A stretch of DNA of 33,550 nt, from assembly GCA_903911925.1 (NCBI GenBank), contig CAIWFH010000162.1:1-33550 (forward strand), in the 5' to 3' direction. Positions 1 through 9,005 of this stretch are shown one piece after another. The position numbers and the translations under genes are program-made. The DNA comes from an uncultured Acidobacteriaceae bacterium (GTDB lineage Bacteria; Acidobacteriota; Terriglobia; Terriglobales; Acidobacteriaceae). How positions within the stretch are numbered: the first letter of the stretch is position 1; each line of letters opens with the position of its first letter. The notes beneath the pieces are model-generated. The model made no database searches. It was not told the DNA's origin and worked only from the letters and a program-made list of their open reading frames with translations.

Positions 1-3000
1 CTCAGCGTGATCGCCTGGGTTGGCGCCGTCGAGCCGATTGCCGTGTCCGCAAATGTCAGGCTGGCGGCCGACAAGCTCACTGCGGGTGCAGTTCCCAGGC
101 CCGCTAGCGTGACCGTATGCGGAGAACCGGCCGCATTGTCCACGATGCTGACCAAAGCCGTCAGCGATCCCGTTGAGAGCGGCGTGAAAGTCACCGTGAT
201 AGTGCAATTCGCTCCCGCCGCCACGGGCGAGTTGCAGTTGTTGGTCTGCAAGAACGAAGCGCTGTTCGCGCCCATGACCATGATGCTGCCCAGGTTCAGC
301 GTAGCCGTGCCGCTATTGGTCAGCGTAATGGCCTGCGTCGTTGCCGAGGAACCGATTGCCGTGCCCGCAAAGGTCAGGCTGGCCGTCGACAGGCTCACTG
401 CCGGCGCCGTGCCTGTGCCCGACAACGAGACTGTCTGCGGAGAACCAGTCGCATTGTCCGCAATGCTCACCGAGGCCGTAAGCAATCCCGTGGAGAGCGG
501 CGCAAAGGTCACCGTGATGGTGCAATTTGCTCCCGCCGCCACGGACGAGTTGCAGTTGTTGGTCTGCGAGAACGACGTGCTGTTCGCGCCTGAGATGCTA
601 ATGCCGGTCAGGTTCAGCGGACCGGTTCCCGTATTGCTCAGGGTGATTCCCTTGGTCGCCGCCGACGTGCCGACCGGTGTACCGGCAAAGGTCAGGCTCG
701 TTGGCGCAAGGCTCGCCGCGGGTGCTATGCCTGTGCCGCTCAGCGCCGCCGTCTGCGGAGAACCGCTCGCATTATCCGCAACGCTGACTGAGGCATTCAG
801 CGCGCCTGTCGCCGAGGGTTTGAAGGTCACCGTGATTGCGCAGTTGCCCTGTGGCGCAAGGCTTGAACCGCAGGTATTCGTTTGCGAGAACGAACTTGTG
901 TTTGCGCCAGTGATGCTGATGCCGCTCACACTCAGCGATCCATTGCCTGTATTGGTCAACGTGAAGGCCTGTGTCGCCGCAGTGGACCCGACCAGGGTTC
1001 CGGCAAATGTCAGGCTGGCAGGAGCAAGGCTCACGGCCGGAGCCGTGCCGGTGCCGCTTACCGGCACCGTTTGCGGCGAACCAGCCGCATTGTCCGCTAT
1101 GTTCACTGAGGCCGTCAGCGCGCCTGAAGCCGCCGGCTTGAAGGTGACTGTAATGGTGCAGTTTGTTCCTGCCGCCACGCTCGCGCCGCAGTTGTTGGTC
1201 TGCGAAAACGCGCTGCTGTTTGCGCCGCTAATGGTGATGGCCGAACCGCTTAGCGTCAGCGCCACGTTGCCTGTATTCGACAGCGTTATAGGCAGCGATG
1301 CCGTTGATCCCACCGCCGTATTTGCAAATGCCAGGCTCGTTGGAGACAAACTGGCCTCGGCTGCAGTTCCGGTCCCGGAAACGGCCACCGTCTGCGGAGA
1401 GCCGGCCGCGTTGTCGGCCACGCTCACCGTAGCGGTGAGCGACCCCTTGGCCTTGGGCGCAAACGTGACGGTGATGGTGCACGACGCACCAATCGCCACG
1501 CTCGTGCCGCAGCCGTTCGCCTGCGAGAATGAACTGGGATTGGCGCCCCCAATGCTGATGCCGCTGAGCGTAATCGCGGCTGTGCCTGTGTTCTTCAATG
1601 TAATGGCCTGCGTTGCGGCGGAAGAGCCCACGCCCGTGTTGGCAAACGTCAGAGTTGCCGGCGTCAGGCTCACTGCCGGGGCCGTTCCCGTACCGGTCAA
1701 AGTCACTGTCTGGGGCGAGCCGGTTGCGTTGTCCGCAACGCTCGCCTTTGCCGTCAGCGACCCGGTTGCCGTGGGCGTGAAAGCCACTGTAATCGTGCAG
1801 GACGCACCCACCAGCAGGTTCGCGCCGCAGGTATTGGTTTGGCTGAACGAACTGGCATTTGTTCCGGTGATGGTAACGCCGTTCAGGCTCATCGGGGCCG
1901 TACCCGAATTCTTGAGCGTAATCGCCTGGCCCGCTGAGGTCGCCCCAACAAGCGTGCCCGTAAAGGTCAGAGTCGCAGGCGTCAGGGTCGCCGCCGGCGC
2001 AGTGCCGGTGCCGGTCAGCGCTATAGTCTGCGGCGATCCGGTTGCGTTGTCGGCAATGCTGATCTTGGCTGTAAGCGATCCAGTTGCAGCGGGCGAAAAA
2101 CTCACTGTGATCGCGCAGCTGCCATTGGCTGCAACGGTTGTTCCGCAATTGTTGGTTTGCGAGAATGCGCTGGCATTGGTCCCCGCGATCGTGATCGCCG
2201 AGGTCCCCAGAGTCAGCGGCGCAGCCCCGGTGTTGGTCAGCGTTACCGCCTGCGTTTGAGCGCTGGTGCCCACCATTGTTCCGGCGAACGTCAGCGAAGT
2301 GGGCGACAAGGTAACTGCGGGCACCGTCCCCGTCCCACTCAGCGTCACCTTTTGCGGTGACCCGGCGGCGTTGTCGGCAATGTTCATCGTCGCGGAAGCC
2401 GCTCCCGACGCTGCCGCCTTGAAGCTCACGGTGATCGTGCAGGTTCCATTCACCGCCACGCTCGTTCCGCATGAATTGGTCTGCGAGAATGCTGTCGCGT
2501 TGGTTCCCGAAAAAGTGATGGCCGTCGCGCCCAGGGTAAGCGCCGCGGTGCCCGTGTTGGTCAGCGTAACCGGCAGCGTCGCCGTATTCCCAACCGGTGT
2601 TCCCGGGAAAGTCAGTGCAGCCAGCGACAGGGTTACCGCCGGGGCCGTACCGTTCCCGCTCAACGTAACCTGCTGCGGTGATCCTGCTGAATTGTCTGCA
2701 ATCTTCAGTGTCGCCGTCTGCGCGCCTGCCGCCGCGGGCTTGAAAGTTAAGGTGATCTTGCAGTTTGCGTTCGCCGCAACGCTCGTGCCGCAGGTATTGG
2801 TCTGCGAGAACGAAGCAGCGTTGGTTCCGGCGATTGAAATCGCTCCGCTCGCCAGCGTCAGCGCCGCGTTGCCGGTGTTGCTCAGCGTAACCGTCTGGGT
2901 CGCCGCCGATGAACCTACTGCTGTGTCTGAAAAGCCCAGGCTGGTCGGCGAAAGACCGGCTATCGCCCCTGTCCCCGTACCGCTAAGCGAAACCGCCTGG

Positions 3001-3960
3001 GGCGAGCCAGCCGCGTTATCTGCAATGCTCACAGAACCCGTGACATTGCCGATAGACGCAGGCTTGAAAGTAACCGTGATTGCGCACGTTCCCTTGGCAG
3101 CCACGCTCGTGGTGCAAGTGTTGGTCTGCGTAAAGGAACTGTCTCCGCTGACTGTTACCGCCGGATTGTTCCATGTCAGTGCCGCCGTGCCGGAGTTGGT
3201 CACTGTAATCTTCTGCGTGGCCGCCGTCGAACCAACCGCCGTGCCCGCAAAGGTGAGACTCGCGGCAGACAGGGTCACTGCCGGAGCAGGAGCGAGTCCT
3301 GTACCTGTCAGCCCTGCCGTCTGCGGCGAACCGCTGGCGTTATCCGCCACGCTGACCACTGCCGCCAGCGAACCAACCGCCGTTGGGGTGAACTTGACCG
3401 TAATGACGCAATTGGCGCCGGCGGCCACGCTTGTGCCGCAGGTATTCGTCTGGGAGAAAGAACTGGCGTTGGCGCCGCCAATGCTGATGCCCAGCCCGGT
3501 TCCGTTAAGAGTCAGAGCCCCCGTTCCTGTGTTCTTCAAGGTAACCGTCTGGGTCGCCGCCGATGTGCCGGTCGTTGTACCCGCGAACGTCAGACTGGCC
3601 GGCGTCAAAGTTACCGCCGGGGCGGTCCCGGTGCCGCTCAACGTCGCCGTCTGCGGCGACCCGCTGGCATTGTCCGCAACCTTCACTGCCGCAGTTTGCG
3701 AACCGGATGCCGCTGGCGTGAACTTGACGGCGATGGTGCAACTAGCGCCGGCGGCCACGCTCGTGCCGCATGTATTGGTCTGGGAGAACGATCCGGCGTT
3801 TGTGCCGGTGATGCTGATGCCCTGCCCCGCCCCGTTCAATGTCAGCGCCGCCGTCCCCGTGTTCTTGAGGGTGATGCTCTGCGCTGCTGACGTTGCCCCT
3901 ACAGCGGTGTTGGCAAGCGTCAAACTCGACGGCGTCAAACTGACCGCGGGAGCGCTGGCA
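1..3960 (-). repeat. Tandem coding repeats, about 315-328 bp each, 12 complete copies
   Basis: The conserved segment encoding the SFSQTN motif recurs on the minus strand at roughly 3776, 3448, 3120, 2798, 2478, 2152, 1834, 1519, 1195, 877, 556 and 240, a spacing of 315-328 bp. The copies diverge at the DNA level but keep the reading frame. The two leftmost copies share long stretches, which suggests recent duplication. Confidence 0.9.
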
Positions 3961-4046
3961 ACCGCCGTCTTTGGAATTATGAATACGACCAAGGCAAAGA
4001 AAACGGACACGGTGAAACACCGCGTAGAGGCGCGCATATCCAGCAT
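1..4046 (-). CDS. Secreted giant ASH/choice-of-anchor D Ig-like repeat protein (3' end outside window)
   Basis: The minus strand is open from an ATG at 4046 to the left edge, so about 1348 residues of the N-terminus are visible and the C-terminus is missing. A purine-rich GAAGGGA ribosome site lies about 8 bases before the ATG; an in-frame ATG at 4037 is an alternative. Residues 1 to about 30 form a signal peptide (charged start, VSVFFALVVFIIP core, then AVAS). The rest is an array of beta-sandwich repeats, each running from a 'SLTFAGTAVGS..A.Q.VTLTNTGTA.L' segment through 'SFSQTNTCG.SVAAG.NCTITVTF' to 'VSIADNA.GSPQTV.LSGTGTAPAV'. Twelve complete copies and the start of a thirteenth are visible. 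Two Cys per repeat probably pair in a disulfide. This is the HYDIN/ASPM-type (ASH) fold seen in large extracellular bacterial proteins. Its role, such as adhesion, is inference. The plus strand carries long open frames here that are mirror artefacts. Confidence 0.88.
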   Translation of the reverse strand, partial: MLDMRASTRCFTVSVFFALVVFIIPKTAVASAPAVSLTPSSLTLANTAVGATSAAQSITLKNTGTAALTLNGAGQGISITGTNAGSFSQTNTCGTSVAAGASCTIAVKFTPAASGSQTAAVKVADNASGSPQTATLSGTGTAPAVTLTPASLTFAGTTTGTSAATQTVTLKNTGTGALTLNGTGLGISIGGANASSFSQTNTCGTSVAAGANCVITVKFTPTAVGSLAAVVSVADNASGSPQTAGLTGTGLAPAPAVTLSAASLTFAGTAVGSTAATQKITVTNSGTAALTWNNPAVTVSGDSSFTQTNTCTTSVAAKGTCAITVTFKPASIGNVTGSVSIADNAAGSPQAVSLSGTGTGAIAGLSPTSLGFSDTAVGSSAATQTVTLSNTGNAALTLASGAISIAGTNAASFSQTNTCGTSVAANANCKITLTFKPAAAGAQTATLKIADNSAGSPQQVTLSGNGTAPAVTLSLAALTFPGTPVGNTATLPVTLTNTGTAALTLGATAITFSGTNATAFSQTNSCGTSVAVNGTCTITVSFKAAASGAASATMNIADNAAGSPQKVTLSGTGTVPAVTLSPTSLTFAGTMVGTSAQTQAVTLTNTGAAPLTLGTSAITIAGTNASAFSQTNNCGTTVAANGSCAITVSFSPAATGSLTAKISIADNATGSPQTIALTGTGTAPAATLTPATLTFTGTLVGATSAGQAITLKNSGTAPMSLNGVTITGTNASSFSQTNTCGANLLVGASCTITVAFTPTATGSLTAKASVADNATGSPQTVTLTGTGTAPAVSLTPATLTFANTGVGSSAATQAITLKNTGTAAITLSGISIGGANPSSFSQANGCGTSVAIGASCTITVTFAPKAKGSLTATVSVADNAAGSPQTVAVSGTGTAAEASLSPTSLAFANTAVGSTASLPITLSNTGNVALTLSGSAITISGANSSAFSQTNNCGASVAAGTNCTITVTFKPAASGALTASVNIADNAAGSPQTVPVSGTGTAPAVSLAPASLTFAGTLVGSTAATQAFTLTNTGNGSLSVSGISITGANTSSFSQTNTCGSSLAPQGNCAITVTFKPSATGALNASVSVADNASGSPQTAALSGTGIAPAASLAPTSLTFAGTPVGTSAATKGITLSNTGTGPLNLTGISISGANSTSFSQTNNCNSSVAAGANCTITVTFAPLSTGLLTASVSIADNATGSPQTVSLSGTGTAPAVSLSTASLTFAGTAIGSSATTQAITLTNSGTATLNLGSIMVMGANSASFLQTNNCNSPVAAGANCTITVTFTPLSTGSLTALVSIVDNAAGSPHTVTLAGLGTAPAVSLSAASLTFADTAIGSTAPTQAITL

Positions 4047-4484
4047 CTGATCTTCCCTTCGGGGCCACAATGCCGCCCCTGGACGTACCAAGCCCAATGA
4101 CTTACGCGAGGAATTACGGTGGGCGTCCGAGTCTGGGTGGATAGTTGCAGCAATGCTCACCCTTGCCGAGAGAACTAGTCAAGTGCCAAAAGAATAAACA
4201 GCTTGGTTGCCCTTGCCGGGAGGAATCGTCCCGAAGTGGATAAGTTACGGTAGTAACCGATACTCCTAACTCAAAGTAACTCGCCAATGAGTTCTCCGGC
4301 TTCATCGAAGTGGCCAGCGCCTGGGGAACGGTCTTCCTGCCTCCGTTAGCGCCGGAAGCCGATCAAACTCCCCGTCCGGCGGGGCTCCTCACCCTGTGGG
4401 CTACACTGGAATGGCCCGGGCTCGAACCTAGGGCAACCTTTTAAGCCAATGGCGAGCTGGTTCCCAGCCCTGGCTGCGGAAAAG
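4047..4484. other. Intergenic region between divergent genes; no gene recognised
   Basis: This 438-base gap must hold the promoters of both divergent genes. Visible features are a GC hairpin (CCCCG-TCCGG-CGGGG, 4370-4384), a hairpin GTTAC/GTAAC near 4248, and two similar minus-strand motifs CGGCAAGGG about 50 bases apart (4158-4170 and 4208-4220). The short open frames in it look non-coding. I recognise no riboswitch. Confidence 0.5.
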
Positions 4485-5024
4485 ATGACAATGACACCCT
4501 TTCAGATCGAAAAGCCGCACTTGTGCCGGCCCAATAATTCGCACCGACAGATTTTCGTTCGCGCTGTGCTTGCGGCCGCACTGGGATGCTCCATATCCGC
4601 ATCCCACGCCCAATTCCAGCCTCCAAATCCCTTGAGCGCTTCCACCATCCCGGTCAGCAGTCTCCTGCAGTCGAAGCAACTGAACGACATGCTGCAAAAG
4701 CCGTCCCATCAGCCAATGCTTGTCCTTCAGGTTGGCTCGCATCTGCTCTTCTCTGAGGCGCACATCCCCGGGTCGGATTACGCCGGCCCCGGCTCGCAGC
4801 CTGCAGGTCTTGAACTGCTCCGGAAGCGTGTCGCCTCCGAGCCGAAGAGCAGGCTCATCGTGCTCTATTGCGGCTGCTGCCCCTGGGACCGCTGCCCGAA
4901 TATGGGTGCTGCTTACCGCCAGCTAAGTGACCTGGGATTCACAAACGTCAAGGCTGTCTACATGGCAAGCAACTTCGGAGATGACTGGGTTGCAAAGGGA
5001 TACCCGATTGAGAAGGGACGATAG
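4485..5024 (+). CDS. Exported rhodanese-like domain protein
   Basis: A 179-residue protein from an ATG at 4485 preceded by GCGGAAAAG; in-frame ATGs at 4449 (no ribosome site) and 4491 are alternatives. Residues 21-42 resemble a signal peptide ending ASHA before QFQPP. Residues 76-179 look like one rhodanese (sulfur-transfer) domain: a VLQVGSHLLFSEAHIPGS segment corresponding to the usual D.R....Y..GHI, then an active-site loop YCGCCPWDRCPN (Cys129, 131, 132, 137). The multi-Cys loop differs from the classical single-Cys CRxGxR loop and might bind metal or do thiol redox chemistry; that is inference. The gene sits directly before a periplasmic thioredoxin, which suggests a shared role in sulfur or thiol handling outside the cytoplasm. 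Substrate unknown. Confidence 0.75.
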   Translation: MTMTPFQIEKPHLCRPNNSHRQIFVRAVLAAALGCSISASHAQFQPPNPLSASTIPVSSLLQSKQLNDMLQKPSHQPMLVLQVGSHLLFSEAHIPGSDYAGPGSQPAGLELLRKRVASEPKSRLIVLYCGCCPWDRCPNMGAAYRQLSDLGFTNVKAVYMASNFGDDWVAKGYPIEKGR

Positions 5025-5052
5025 CGCCATCTCCATTCCCTTCCCTTGCGCC

Positions 5053-5586
5053 GTGCGGCCAGCTTCCAGCTTGCGCGCGGTTTTGTTTCTTCTGAGCGCA
5101 ATCCTGGTGGGCGGCACGTTCAGTTACGCAGAAAACTCCCTCGTAAACAAGCATGCCCCCCCGTTTGCCCGCGTGGATTTGCATACTTCGCGAGCGATCC
5201 ACCTCGCCGACTATCGCGGCAAGGTTGTCCTGCTCAACTTCTGGGCTACCTGGTGCGCTCCATGTCTGCTTGAGATGCCTCGATTTGTTCAGTGGCAGCG
5301 CCAATATGGCAAGAGCGGCCTGCAGGTGGTCGGAGTCTCCATGGACGATGAAGATTCTCCCGTGCGCTCGCTCGACCGAAAGCTGAACTTGAATTATCCC
5401 GTCGTAATGGGAGATGAAAAGTTAGGCGAACTCTACGGCGGAATCCTCGGCCTTCCGGTGACCTACCTTATTGACCGCAACGGCGTGGTCCGTGCCCGGT
5501 TCCAGGGAGAGGCCGACCTCGGCAAAATCGAAGAGCAGTTGAAGCATCTGCTCTCCGCCCCGCTCCCCGCGTCCCGCCCGCACTAA
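5053..5586 (+). CDS. TlpA/ResA-like exported thioredoxin-fold protein
   Basis: This is a thiol-disulfide oxidoreductase of the TlpA/ResA/AhpC-TSA group. The chosen GTG at 5053 gives 177 residues with a textbook signal peptide (RPASSLRAVLFLLSAILVGGTFSYA). Upstream in-frame ATGs at 4981 and 4927 would overlap the rhodanese gene by 44 and 98 bases; no candidate has an ideal ribosome site, so the start is uncertain. Visible features are GKVVLLNFWATWCAPC with the redox pair Cys68/Cys71, the VVGVSMDDE insertion typical of TlpA/ResA, and the cis-proline segment GLPVTYLID. It probably reduces or oxidises periplasmic protein thiols, perhaps for cytochrome maturation or together with the preceding rhodanese. 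No cytochrome biogenesis gene is adjacent. Confidence 0.85.
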   Translation: MRPASSLRAVLFLLSAILVGGTFSYAENSLVNKHAPPFARVDLHTSRAIHLADYRGKVVLLNFWATWCAPCLLEMPRFVQWQRQYGKSGLQVVGVSMDDEDSPVRSLDRKLNLNYPVVMGDEKLGELYGGILGLPVTYLIDRNGVVRARFQGEADLGKIEEQLKHLLSAPLPASRPH

Positions 5587-5659
5587 ACACATCCCCGTGA
5601 CTTGCACCGTTGATCAACAAAGCGGTAAATGGCAATACACTGAAAATGGAGAACCGGCA

Positions 5660-7612
5660 GTGAAAACGGATAAGACCCTGCTTTGCATGCGGCGCACTCA
5701 TAAACAGAACTCTGCCCGTTCAAATCCCTTTCCGGGGAAATCTGCCATCCTTCTCTCGATCTTTGCAATGGCAGCCATCGTCAGACTCGGTTCGCAGCAG
5801 CCGCCTGCGACCAGCGTGTCACCCTCGAAGCCCAACGCCGCCGCGATGCAGCAATCCGCCGGAGGCATGGCAACCGCAGGCCCGCAAAAAGCGGAATTCG
5901 ACAGCCAGCACCGCCCCATTACCGCAGGCGGCTTTGTGAAGACCGGCCCCATCATATTTCAAGATGTAGCCGCGGCCGCTGGACTTGCAGGTTGGCGTCA
6001 CAAATCGGGCACTCCAGAAAAGCAATTCATCCTCGAAGCCAAGGGCCCTGGCGTTTGCCTGCTGGACTACGACAACGACGGCTGGCTCGATATCTACCTC
6101 GTCAACGGTTCAACCTATGAGGCGCAATCCGGCAAGGCCGCGCCGCCCCATGCTGCTCTCTTTCACAACAATCACGACGGAACATTCACTGAGGTAACCC
6201 AGTCGGCTGGCGTCGCCAACGACCGTTGGGGATACGGGTGCGTGGTTGCCGACTACGACAATGACGGCTGGCCCGACCTCTACGTCACAAATTACGGAAA
6301 GAACCGCCTCTTCCACAACAACCACAACGGCACTTTCACCGATGCGGCAGAAAAGGCCGGCGTCACCGTGGGCATGTGGTCAACCGGTGCAAGTTTCGGC
6401 GACTACGATGGCGACGGCCGCCTCGACCTTTTTGTCGCCGGCTACGTTCGTTTCGACATCGCCAATCCGCCTGCGTCCGGAACCAAGGGCACGAACTACG
6501 CTTTCTGCCAGTACCGCGGCGCGCCCGTGATGTGCGGCCCGCGCGGGCTTCCCGGCGAGCACGACCACCTCTTTCACAACAACGGAGACGGAACGTTTAC
6601 CGATGTGAGCAAGAAGCTTGGCGTCGACGATCCCAGCGGCTTCTACGGCCTCGGAGCGTTGTTCGCCGATGTGAATAACGACGGCAAGCCCGATCTGCTG
6701 GTGGCCAACGACACCTCGCCGAATTATCTCTACATCAACAAGGGAAATGGAACCTTTGAGGACCAGAGTTACATGAGCGGCTATGCGCTCAACGAAGCTG
6801 GCCGCGAGATCGCGAACATGGGCATCGCAGCCGGCGATTATGAAAACAACGGCCATCTCTCGATTGTGAATACCGACTTTGCCGACGATTACGACGTGCT
6901 CTTTCAGAATGACGGAACCGGCTACTTTACCGATGTCAGCGCCCAGGCAGGGCTGGTGGCGCCCACCATGCCGTTTGTTGGCTTTGCCGATGGCTTCCTC
7001 GACTATGACAACGACGGCTGGAAAGACCTGCTCATCGTCAATGGCCACGTCTATCCCCAGGTAGACCAGCACCCGGATTGGGGCAACAGCTACGCCCAGC
7101 GGCACCTGCTTTTCAGAAACCTGAAAAACGGCAAGTTCGAACTGGTACCCGCAGTGGATGGAACCGGGCTCGCAATAGTCAGCGTAGGCCGCGGGGCCGC
7201 GTTCGGCGACATCTTCAACGACGGAAAGATCAGCGTTGTGATCAACAACATGGATGGGGTCCCGGTGCTGCTCCGCAACGTGAATCCGGACCACCACCAT
7301 TGGGTCGAATTGAAATTGATCGGCGGCCCCAAAAGCCCGCGCGATGCTGTGGGAGCAACTGTCTACCTGACTGCCGCAGGCATCCGCCGGCGCGACGACG
7401 TATTGAGCGGCGGAAGCTATCTGTCTTCAAACGATTTTCGCGTTCACTTTGGCCTCGGCGACACAGGAGCTGTCGATGGCGTAGAGATTCATTGGCCAAG
7501 TGGACTCGTTGAGAAGCTGAAACTGCCGGGCGTTGATCGCATCCTGACAGTGGAAGAAGGAAAAGGGCTGGCCCCCGCATCCTGCCCCGCCTGCGAACCT
7601 GCAAAGCGCTAG
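5660..7612 (+). CDS. CRTAC1-family FG-GAP repeat protein with ASPIC/UnbV C-terminal domain
   Basis: The GTG at 5660 has a GGAG eight bases upstream, so I prefer it to the more upstream GTG at 5597; the product is 650 residues. An N-terminal hydrophobic stretch (SAILLSIFAMAAIVRLG) follows a basic region and indicates export. The body is a likely seven-bladed beta-propeller with repeated calcium-binding FG-GAP motifs: DYDNDGWLDIYLVNG, DYDNDGWPDLYVTNYG, DYDGDGRLDLFVAG, DVNNDGKPDLLVAND, DYENNGHLSIV, DYDNDGWKDLLIVNG and DIFNDGKISVVIN. The C-terminus (HHHWVELKLIGGPKSPRDAVGA through SSNDFRVHFGLGD, then VDGVEIHWPSG) is the ASPIC/UnbV domain. Such proteins are very numerous in Acidobacteriota and Planctomycetota; their molecular role is not established. 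The gene lies 73 bases after the thioredoxin gene and is probably co-transcribed with it. Confidence 0.92.
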   Translation: MKTDKTLLCMRRTHKQNSARSNPFPGKSAILLSIFAMAAIVRLGSQQPPATSVSPSKPNAAAMQQSAGGMATAGPQKAEFDSQHRPITAGGFVKTGPIIFQDVAAAAGLAGWRHKSGTPEKQFILEAKGPGVCLLDYDNDGWLDIYLVNGSTYEAQSGKAAPPHAALFHNNHDGTFTEVTQSAGVANDRWGYGCVVADYDNDGWPDLYVTNYGKNRLFHNNHNGTFTDAAEKAGVTVGMWSTGASFGDYDGDGRLDLFVAGYVRFDIANPPASGTKGTNYAFCQYRGAPVMCGPRGLPGEHDHLFHNNGDGTFTDVSKKLGVDDPSGFYGLGALFADVNNDGKPDLLVANDTSPNYLYINKGNGTFEDQSYMSGYALNEAGREIANMGIAAGDYENNGHLSIVNTDFADDYDVLFQNDGTGYFTDVSAQAGLVAPTMPFVGFADGFLDYDNDGWKDLLIVNGHVYPQVDQHPDWGNSYAQRHLLFRNLKNGKFELVPAVDGTGLAIVSVGRGAAFGDIFNDGKISVVINNMDGVPVLLRNVNPDHHHWVELKLIGGPKSPRDAVGATVYLTAAGIRRRDDVLSGGSYLSSNDFRVHFGLGDTGAVDGVEIHWPSGLVEKLKLPGVDRILTVEEGKGLAPASCPACEPAKR

Positions 7613-7646
7613 CACGCACTTCTCGCAGAGTAGAATGGCCTATTAG

Positions 7647-8942
7647 ATGCCGCCCTTTGAACAATTCGATCGCGAACTTGATCCCGGCGAGCGAATTGGG
7701 CGGGTACGCTGGACGATCTGCGCCATGCTGTTCGTGGCCACCTCCATCAACTACATGGACCGCCAGGTCCTCGCCATCCTCAAGCCCACCCTGGTCCACA
7801 GCATCGGCATGACCGAAGTCGGTTACGGCCACATTACGGCCGCCTTCATGGTCGCCTACGCAGTGGGCCTTCTGGCAGCCGGACGATTCGTTGATAGGGT
7901 GGGGACGCGCATCGGGTACATCGTCATCATGGCCGTCTGGAGCATTTCGGCCATGGGCCACGCGCTGGCCAACACTGTGTTCGAATTTGGCATTGCGCGC
8001 TTCTCCCTGGGACTCGGCGAATCCGGTAACTTCCCCGCTGCACTTAAGACCACGGCCGAGTGGTTCCCGCAGAGCGAGCGCTCGCTGGCAACCGGCATTT
8101 TCAACTCTGGCGCAAATGTTGGCGCCATCCTGGCGCCGGCCATCGTCCCTTGGGTGACCATTCACTACGGTTGGCACGCGGCCTTTCTGGCCACGGGTGC
8201 TATCAGTGCCGTGTGGATTCTGCTGTGGTACACAAAGTACCGCAAGCCAGCCGACCACCCTACGCTCACGGGCGCAGAGTTACGCCACATCTACCAGGAA
8301 GCAGCTGAGCAGATAGGGCCCTCCACACCGTGGGCCAAGCTGCTCAGCTACCGCCAAACCTGGGCTTTTTCCGTTCCGAAATTCCTCACCGACCCGATCT
8401 GGTGGTTCTTTCTTTTCTATCTTCCCTCCTACTTCAGTTCCAAATTCCATCTTGACCTCTCGCACCTCGGCTTGCCGCTGATCATTGTCTACAGCACCTC
8501 GACAATCGGCAGCGTAGCCGGGGGCTGGCTGCCCACGCCGTTCCGCCGCCTCGGCCTTTCCGCAACGCATGCGCGCCTGGGCGCCATGCTCTTCTGCGCC
8601 CTGCTGGTGGTTCCCATCTTTTGGGTTACGCAGCTTCAGTCAGAGTGGACGGCCATCGCGCTGCTCAGTGTCGCGGCAGGGGCTCACCAGGGTTGGTCAG
8701 CCAACCTCCTCACCACCCCGTCCGATATGTTTCCCCGCACCGCGGTAGGATCGATCAGCGGCATCGGCGGCATGGCAGGGGCGGCAGGCGGCGCCTTGAT
8801 GATGAATTACGCAGGCTACATTCTGCAGATTACCGGCAGCTATGCAACTCTCTTTGCCCTCGCTTCCAGCGCTTATTTGATCGCCTTGCTGGTATTGGTG
8901 ATCCTTGCCCCAGGGTTGAAAAGAGCTCCGATAGCCGCATGA
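7647..8942 (+). CDS. MFS permease, anion:cation symporter (hexuronate/galactonate) type
   Basis: A 431-residue membrane protein with about twelve hydrophobic segments. The N-terminal signature INYMDRQVLAILKPTL, the RFVDRVGTRIGY loop and the GLGESGNFPAALKTTAEWFPQSERSLATGIFNSG segment are typical of the anion:cation symporter (ACS) family, which includes ExuT (hexuronates) and DgoT (galactonate). It probably imports a sugar acid by proton symport. It begins 34 bases after the CRTAC1 gene and is followed within 63 bases by an SDR gene and a LarA-family gene. Those neighbours support a hydroxy-acid or sugar-acid substrate. The exact substrate is not readable from sequence. Confidence 0.88.
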   Translation: MPPFEQFDRELDPGERIGRVRWTICAMLFVATSINYMDRQVLAILKPTLVHSIGMTEVGYGHITAAFMVAYAVGLLAAGRFVDRVGTRIGYIVIMAVWSISAMGHALANTVFEFGIARFSLGLGESGNFPAALKTTAEWFPQSERSLATGIFNSGANVGAILAPAIVPWVTIHYGWHAAFLATGAISAVWILLWYTKYRKPADHPTLTGAELRHIYQEAAEQIGPSTPWAKLLSYRQTWAFSVPKFLTDPIWWFFLFYLPSYFSSKFHLDLSHLGLPLIIVYSTSTIGSVAGGWLPTPFRRLGLSATHARLGAMLFCALLVVPIFWVTQLQSEWTAIALLSVAAGAHQGWSANLLTTPSDMFPRTAVGSISGIGGMAGAAGGALMMNYAGYILQITGSYATLFALASSAYLIALLVLVILAPGLKRAPIAA

Positions 8943-9005
8943 ACTCGCCCAAGACGCAATGAATTCTAATTCCGAAAATTACGCTATCGCCGAAATGGAG
9001 AAAGA

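Noticed and set aside
7..4050. Long plus-strand open frames (7-2259 and 2266-4050)
   Set aside because: They are antisense to the ASH-repeat gene. The minus-strand frame has a signal peptide, a ribosome site and recognisable domain repeats; the plus frames are GC-codon mirror images without them.
4390..4440. tRNA-like T-arm (GGTTCGAGCCC on the minus strand)
   Set aside because: The flanking bases do not form a 5-bp T-stem, and no anticodon arm, acceptor stem or CCA end could be assembled.
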